Below are positions 59,252 to 64,000 of a DNA stretch of 64,000 bases, in pieces. The position numbers and the translations under genes are program-made. Each line of letters opens with the position of its first letter. The first letter of the stretch is position 1. The stretch lies in contig NZ_JAPAAF010000001.1 of assembly GCF_025907915.1 (NCBI RefSeq), forward strand, positions 1 to 64,000. Direction: 5' to 3'. The notes beneath the pieces were generated by a model. It did no database searches and was not told where the DNA came from. It saw only the letters and a list, made by a program, of their open reading frames with translations. This stretch comes from Gaoshiqia sediminis. Lineage in GTDB: Bacteria > Bacteroidota > Bacteroidia > Bacteroidales > Prolixibacteraceae.

Positions 59252-60970
59252 ATGAAGAAAATTGGGATAATTTGGCTGATGGGCTTGCTGTTCATGCAGT
59301 TTGGTTTCGCTCAAACCGGGTATTTTGATAAGCAAGGCGAAGTAATTTATAGCATGTATGCCAATGGCGGTGTTCGCGCAGGTGCTGGCAATACAGTTAT
59401 GACGTATGCAAATGGTATTGCCCGTTTGGTAACCGATCAGTCAGGCAAAAACGTGATTCCGGAAGTACCGCAGGAGGAAACTTATCTTCTTTATTCATCA
59501 AAAAAAACCTGCCAGCGGGCTACTTTTCAGAATGGTGAACTGATTCATAGCCTGGAAGACTTTAATGTGCTGGATGGTTTTGAGCCCGACGGTACTACCG
59601 AGAAAATCCTGGGCTACACGTGCCAAAAGTATGTGGGCAGTTCGTTTTCGAACCGCATTGAACTTTGGGTAACCAAAGATGCCGGCTTGCTGGGCACGCC
59701 AATCGCGTTCTTCCCCATGACCGATGGCCTGGTGCTGAAATATGTCCGTAACGGAAACTTCGGGATGGTGGCTACCCAAATCAATATTCAAAAAAAAGAA
59801 AAGGAAGTTGATTTATTTCCGACGGAATTGGGTGCTGAAGTTACGCCTGTAAAATACCGGCTACGCTTGGCCAATGCTTTTGTAAAAGATGTATCCATAT
59901 TCGACAAACAACAAATAAACTGGGGAACAGAAATTAATAATCCGCAGGGCGATTGCGAAGATTACACGTATCGGTATGCCGGTGGAACGGTGGTGCTGAA
60001 GAAAGTAAACCTGCCCGAAGTGCCCGATGGAACAGCTGTTTTTGCCGAGCTGAAACAGCAGTCGAACGGCGATGCATACGACCGCACCGGTTCTGTGTTT
60101 GTGGTGCCGGTCGATCAGAAGCGCAGCTTCCTGGACGGCCTGAAATATGGCGTGGACTCGCTTCCAAAATACATCAGCAAAGCCGGAAAAGTCTATCAGG
60201 GGATGACGGCGACCGGTAATTATTCGCCGATTGTTGAATTGGTACGTTTTTTTACTCCGTTTGGTATTCACCATTTTAATGATAAGCGCGATGTGGGCAT
60301 TGCTTGGGAAGATACAACAACCTATAAGCAGGAAGTTACTGATTTGTTGCCGCTACTCAGGGGTGAAGCCTGGATTGGTGTTTTTATCGGCAATTATGAT
60401 GGGGGCGGGCACAAGATGAGCCTGAACCTGAAATACCATCTCAACAACCGGGAAGTGAGCAAGGAGCCTGCTAAAAAATACTGGATAAAACCGGTATTCA
60501 CCACCACCAATGTGCTCGAAATGGCAGGGCAGGAATACGGGACTCTTTTTGGTACCGATACGCTGAAGGTTGAATTTGACGTGCCTGCCGGGGTGAAAAA
60601 CCTTCGCTTCCGTTACCTAACGACCGGACATGGCGGTTGGGGCGGAGGCGACGAGTTTGTGCCCAAGACCAACGAGCTGTTTATCGACGGACAGCCTTTC
60701 TTTCAATTTACCCCCTGGCGGACCGATTGCGCTACTTACCGTGCCTACAACCCGGCTTCGGGAAATTTCTGGAACGGTCTTTCCTCGTCTGATTACAGTC
60801 GGTCGGGCTGGTGCCCGGGCACGGTTTCGAACCCGCTTTATATGCCGGTAGCCGGGTTGGGTGAAGGAAAACACGTCATTCAGGTTTACATTCCGCAAGG
60901 CGAACCCGAAGGGAATAGTTTCAGCGCCTGGAATATTTCCGGGGTATTTATTGGTGAAATTGACGAGTAA
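59252..60970 (+). CDS. secreted PNGase F-like N-glycosidase
   Basis: This 572-residue protein has a signal peptide (WLMGLLFMQFGFAQ), an N-terminal domain of about 190 residues and a C-terminal two-part PNGase F fold. The hallmark segments GHGGWGGGDEFVPKTNELFI, TPWRTDCATYRAYNPASGNF and SGWCPGTVSNPLY are nearly family consensus. Asp277 in DAYDRTGSVF aligns with Asp60 of PNGase F and Glu468 in GGDEF with Glu206. The position of Glu118 appears to be Asn by eye. It would cut N-glycans from glycoproteins outside the cell or in the periplasm. I choose the ATG at 59252 over a TTG at 59222. Confidence 0.88.
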   Translation: MKKIGIIWLMGLLFMQFGFAQTGYFDKQGEVIYSMYANGGVRAGAGNTVMTYANGIARLVTDQSGKNVIPEVPQEETYLLYSSKKTCQRATFQNGELIHSLEDFNVLDGFEPDGTTEKILGYTCQKYVGSSFSNRIELWVTKDAGLLGTPIAFFPMTDGLVLKYVRNGNFGMVATQINIQKKEKEVDLFPTELGAEVTPVKYRLRLANAFVKDVSIFDKQQINWGTEINNPQGDCEDYTYRYAGGTVVLKKVNLPEVPDGTAVFAELKQQSNGDAYDRTGSVFVVPVDQKRSFLDGLKYGVDSLPKYISKAGKVYQGMTATGNYSPIVELVRFFTPFGIHHFNDKRDVGIAWEDTTTYKQEVTDLLPLLRGEAWIGVFIGNYDGGGHKMSLNLKYHLNNREVSKEPAKKYWIKPVFTTTNVLEMAGQEYGTLFGTDTLKVEFDVPAGVKNLRFRYLTTGHGGWGGGDEFVPKTNELFIDGQPFFQFTPWRTDCATYRAYNPASGNFWNGLSSSDYSRSGWCPGTVSNPLYMPVAGLGEGKHVIQVYIPQGEPEGNSFSAWNISGVFIGEIDE

Positions 60971-61185
60971 AAAGTCCAGCAGGAACTGGATGCTACAGTT
61001 ATAATACTCATTTTATTTCACGGTTATTAAAGTGAATGTTAAATGTGTTGTTTCGTCCGATAAGGTCGTCGGTGATTTATGGTGAGATTCGGGAACGGAA
61101 TTCCTGGCGCGCTCAGCTATTGTTTTTCCCATTTTAATAGCTATATTCATCGGCGGAATGAACTGATTTTACCTTTCACCCTAAC

Positions 61186-62580
61186 GTGTATTTAATTTAT
61201 AGAAATATCCGCCAACAATTGCCTGGCAGGTTGACTACTGTCATCTTTGGAAACCCTGATGCTATCGGTTTTGAACAGCGATTGACAATGGCTACCTGTT
61301 TGCTGGTATCCGTTGCTTCGTTGTTGACATCGGTGGCCAATTACTACCTGAATCTGACGGGGGTAATGTATGTTACGTTGGCATTGTTTCTTATTTCCGG
61401 CATCTTTTACGGAATAGCGCGCTATTGGAAACTTAGCAAGGAGCTGGACCTGGCCATTTTGGCAATTGCCCTTGTTTTTGTCAACCTGGCCTGGTTTTTC
61501 AATTTTGGATCGCGTGGCCCTATGCTGCAAGTTTTTGTTTCCATTTTTGCGTTTTTCCTTTTCATTTGTGACCAGAAGAAAATCGGGTTGATCATCTCCC
61601 TGTTTTTCCTGAATTTACTGGTTTTTTTCCTGGCTGAATACCAGGATCCTGATATAACTGGACGCTACGCCAGCGAGTTGGTGCGGGTAAGTGATGTTTA
61701 CGTGGGCAGCTTGGTGGCCATGGGATTTATGCTGATTTTTGGACTTTCTGTAAAAAATAATTACCTCAAACAATACCGGCAAGCCCGGCATTCCGATCAG
61801 TTGAAATCGGCTTTTTTGGCCAATCTGTCGCACGAAATCCGAACCCCGTTGAATGCGATTGTCGGTTTTTCATCGCTTATTTCCGAACCGGATTGTTATG
61901 CCCGGGAGCGCAAAGAATTTCAGGAGATCATCCATGCAAACAGTGATTATCTGCTTCATCTGATTGAAGATATTGTGGATTTGTCAAAACTTGAATCGGG
62001 AACACTTACGTTCCATCCACAATTGGTTGACCTGCAGCCCCTGTTTGAAAAGTTGATACAGAACTTTCAACGGCAGCTGGACGGCATGTCAACCAAGGTT
62101 GTTATTGGCTTTGAAAATGACCTTTCCGGCAGGCTGGTATTTGTCGATCCCGATCGGTTGGAGCAAATTTTTCGCAATCTGCTTGAAAACGCGGTGAAGT
62201 TTACCTCGGTTGGCGGTATTCATTTTGGCTGTAAACTGGTTGAAGGACATCCGGTGTTTTTTGTCAGCGATACCGGTTGTGGGATCCGGAAGGAAAACCT
62301 GGAAGCCATTTTTGATCGTTTTGTGAAAATCGATGATGACCCCGTTAGGTTGGTCCGGGGTACAGGCGTTGGCTTATTCTTATGCCGGCAGCTGGTCGAA
62401 AAAATGGGCGGCAACATCCGTGTCGAATCCAAATATCTCGAAGGCACTTCCTTTTATTTTTCAGTAGGAAATTCGTTGCCTGCCGAAATCGTTGCCCGGT
62501 TCGGGTTCCAATCGGCATCCAAAATTTGTGATCTGGTCAACCAGGGTCACGATCCTGATAAATATTTTTCAGGTAATTAA
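61186..62580 (+). CDS. membrane sensor histidine kinase
   Basis: This 464-residue protein has about six N-terminal membrane segments (residues 30-200) with only short loops, so the sensor is in or near the membrane. A HisKA domain with His216 (FLANLSHEIRTPLNAIVGF) and an HATPase_c domain with N (NLLENAVKFTS), G1 (SDTGCGIRKENLEAIF) and G2 (GTGVGLFLCRQLVEKMGG) boxes follow. No receiver domain is attached and no response regulator lies beside it, so it is an orphan. The GTG start at 61186 is the best available; the next in-frame ATG would remove part of the first membrane segment. Confidence 0.9.
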   Translation: MYLIYRNIRQQLPGRLTTVIFGNPDAIGFEQRLTMATCLLVSVASLLTSVANYYLNLTGVMYVTLALFLISGIFYGIARYWKLSKELDLAILAIALVFVNLAWFFNFGSRGPMLQVFVSIFAFFLFICDQKKIGLIISLFFLNLLVFFLAEYQDPDITGRYASELVRVSDVYVGSLVAMGFMLIFGLSVKNNYLKQYRQARHSDQLKSAFLANLSHEIRTPLNAIVGFSSLISEPDCYARERKEFQEIIHANSDYLLHLIEDIVDLSKLESGTLTFHPQLVDLQPLFEKLIQNFQRQLDGMSTKVVIGFENDLSGRLVFVDPDRLEQIFRNLLENAVKFTSVGGIHFGCKLVEGHPVFFVSDTGCGIRKENLEAIFDRFVKIDDDPVRLVRGTGVGLFLCRQLVEKMGGNIRVESKYLEGTSFYFSVGNSLPAEIVARFGFQSASKICDLVNQGHDPDKYFSGN

Positions 62581-62734
62581 ACTCTCAGTACACAGCAATA
62601 AGTAGCTCACTGAACTTAAAAGCGGGGAATACGTCCAAAGCTGTAATTTTTATCTGTTTTACAGCCGCGATTAGGGTAACTATTTTTATTTTTGTGCCAT
62701 TAAAATTTAGTCATTCATTTAAATTTATTATACC

Positions 62735-63445
62735 GTGGGAAGAGCATTTGAATATCGCCGGGCCGCCAAAGAAAAACGCTGGGGCCATATGTCGCGGATT
62801 TTTCCGAAGTTATCCAGAGCAATTACAATGGCAGCTAAAGAAGGCGGGCAGGATCCGGACATGAATGCCAAGTTGCGGACAGCCATTCAAAATGCCAAAG
62901 CCCAAAACATGCCGAAAGACAATATTGATTCGGCAATCAAACGGGCTGCCGGAAAAGATGCCTCGGAATATACCGAGGTGAACTACGAGGGAAAGGGCCC
63001 GCATGGGGTGCTGGTGTTTGTGGAATGTGCCACCGATAATACCACCCGTACCGTGGCCAACGTGAAATCGTATTTCAATAAAGTGGGCGGTGGTTTGGTG
63101 CCAACCGGTTCGCTCGAATTCATGTTCTCGCGCAAAGCGGTGTTCGAATTCGAGAAAACCGACAAGGTAGATATTGAGGAACTGGAACTGGAGCTGATTG
63201 ACGCCGGCCTGGAAGAAATTGAGGAAGAAGAAGGCATGGTATATGCCTCGGGCGATTATACCAGCTTTGGCACCCTATCGAAAGCCTTGGAAGATAAAGG
63301 CATTGACGTGAAAAAAGCTACCCTGAAACGCATCCCGACCACCCCGGTTGAATTTACCGAAGAACAACTGGAAGACATCGAAAAACTGCTGGATAAAATT
63401 GAAGAAGACGACGACGTGCAGCACGTGTTTACCAACATCGCTTAA
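62735..63445 (+). CDS. YebC/PmpR family DNA-binding or translation factor
   Basis: This 236-residue protein belongs to the YebC/PmpR family, originally described as transcription regulators and more recently linked to translation of difficult motifs. It shows the opening [20 protein letters not shown] (a Bacteroidota variant of the GHSKW start), [17 protein letters not shown] and [19 protein letters not shown], and the acidic C-terminal domain. The start is a GTG at 62735. It ends 26 bases before a terminator and stands alone. Confidence 0.93.
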   Translation: MGRAFEYRRAAKEKRWGHMSRIFPKLSRAITMAAKEGGQDPDMNAKLRTAIQNAKAQNMPKDNIDSAIKRAAGKDASEYTEVNYEGKGPHGVLVFVECATDNTTRTVANVKSYFNKVGGGLVPTGSLEFMFSRKAVFEFEKTDKVDIEELELELIDAGLEEIEEEEGMVYASGDYTSFGTLSKALEDKGIDVKKATLKRIPTTPVEFTEEQLEDIEKLLDKIEEDDDVQHVFTNIA

Positions 63446-63471
63446 ATCTCTAACGTTCAGATAATATTCAC

Positions 63472-63499
63472 GCCGTTTCCGGAAGGGGACGGCTTTTTT
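63472..63499 (+). terminator. terminator of the yebC-like gene
   Basis: GCCGTTTCC and GGGGACGGC form a 9-base stem with one mismatch around a short loop, followed by a run of T. Confidence 0.85.
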
Positions 63500-63557
63500 A
63501 ATGCGGTTTTTTAACAAATTCATAAAAAGATCCCAGATATAATGATTCCGAAAAAAA

Positions 63558-63755
63558 AAAGAGGCTATCCAAAAAGTCCTATGAGTTTTTTCAGAACTAT
63601 CATATTGTAAGTCCAGCCCAAGTTCCTGACCCCTAAATCCCCTAGAGGGGACTTTAAGCCTCACCTTTAGGGGAAGTTTGGAGGGGTAAAATGAGGAATG
63701 GCTAACAATTTGTAAGCTCACAAAAACCAGAATCTACTTTTAGGACAGCCCCTTT
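63558..63755. mobile_element. MITE-like element with IS-type terminal inverted repeats
   Basis: GAGGCTATCCAAAAAGT at 63561-63577 is matched, inverted, by ACTTTTAGGACAGCCCC at 63736-63752; with flanking AAA/TTT the arms are about 20 bases and differ at 3 places. Ends of this kind (GGGGCTGTCC...) are typical of transposase-bearing insertion sequences, but the 190 bases between have no gene. The interior holds CCCCTAAATCCCCT/AGGGGAC palindromes of a kind common in Bacteroidota intergenic DNA. A non-autonomous element is the simplest reading. No clear target-site duplication. Confidence 0.65.
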
Positions 63756-63775
63756 CGGTATAACTGGTTGTTTGT

Positions 63776-64000
63776 TTAACTTCCAAAGTCGTCGAACAGG
63801 ACGTTTTCGTTGGGAACGCCCAAATCGTACAGCATTTTTTGGATGGCCGAGTTCATCATCGGCGGGCCACACAGGTAGTAATCAATTTCTTCCGGTTCCT
63901 CGTGCTTGCTCAGGTACATATCGTAAATTACCTGGTGGATAAAGCCTTTCGGGCCATCCCAGTTGTCTTCGGGTTGGGGGTCCGACAGGGCCAGGTTAAA
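63776..64000 (-). CDS. nqrF: Na+-translocating NADH:quinone reductase subunit F, 3' part
   Basis: The minus strand encodes the last 74 residues of NqrF, the FAD and 2Fe-2S subunit that takes electrons from NADH in the sodium-pumping Na+-NQR. Recognisable are [20 protein letters not shown], the NADH-domain segment [14 protein letters not shown] and the end VLFDDFGS. The gene continues beyond the right edge of the window, and the other nqr genes would lie there. Confidence 0.93.
   Translation of the reverse strand, partial: FNLALSDPQPEDNWDGPKGFIHQVIYDMYLSKHEEPEEIDYYLCGPPMMNSAIQKMLYDLGVPNENVLFDDFGS

Overview
The window comes from a chromosome of a Bacteroidota bacterium, most likely of the Marinilabiliales/Prolixibacteraceae type. 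This is inferred from gene families, not from a marker gene. The evidence is: promoters of the form TAnnTTTG close to start codons, few Shine-Dalgarno sites, a succinyl-type ornithine transcarbamylase, a DPE2-like MalQ with two starch-binding domains, an ECF sigma/FecR/TonB-receptor unit, Na+-NQR, and two DUF3857 transglutaminase-like proteins. No rRNA, tRNA or CRISPR was seen.

Layout. 1-2.4 kb is an AT-rich island of small orphan genes (DUF2695-like, membrane, helical), separated by long palindromes and followed by a GC-richer stretch with REP-type hairpins. 2.4-17 kb is a nearly complete arginine/proline locus. carAB points left. argR, an acyl-glutamate-synthase-like GNAT gene, argG, argC, argD, proC, proB, proA, argF' and argB point right. 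Two ARG boxes 21 bp apart lie in the argR promoter, and a short leader ORF with a terminator-like hairpin precedes carA. Residue Pro90 of the transcarbamylase predicts that the pathway runs on N-succinylated intermediates. 17-24.6 kb holds an orphan helical protein with a 21-bp-period repeat array, a small coiled-coil protein, a patatin phospholipase, an outer-membrane protein/glnK/amt operon and a GT39-type glycosyltransferase. 24.9-36 kb continues nitrogen metabolism: argH, gltB-gltD (glutamate synthase), an M20 deacylase suited to removing the N-succinyl group, and speA (arginine decarboxylase).

36-38.3 kb has a second orphan helical protein and a second 21-bp array, into which a REP-associated tyrosine transposase (RAYT) with its REP palindromes has been inserted. 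Two of these REPs lie inside the transposase reading frame and a third supplies its stop codon. 38.3-42.4 kb encodes two DUF3857/transglutaminase-like exported proteins, the second without the catalytic Cys and His. 42.7-45.6 kb is the most intriguing locus: a small Asn/Gln/His-rich exported peptide, divergent from a PqqD-like/HPr-kinase-like fusion and a nucleotidyltransferase. It looks like a peptide-modification (RiPP-like) system without a recognisable cyclase.

45.6-64 kb is envelope and carbohydrate metabolism: a Pcm with an export signal, an LpxL-type acyltransferase, a glycerophosphodiesterase, a DUF1460 amidase-like protein, ECF sigma/FecR/TonB receptor, a Gln-rich exported protein, a beta-barrel protein, MalQ, a secreted PNGase F-like enzyme, a histidine kinase, YebC, a MITE-like element and the 3' end of nqrF.

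Together the first 36 kb form a nitrogen economy unit: ammonium uptake and sensing (amt/glnK), glutamate synthesis (gltBD), conversion of glutamate to proline, citrulline and arginine, carbamoyl phosphate supply, and diversion of arginine to polyamines.
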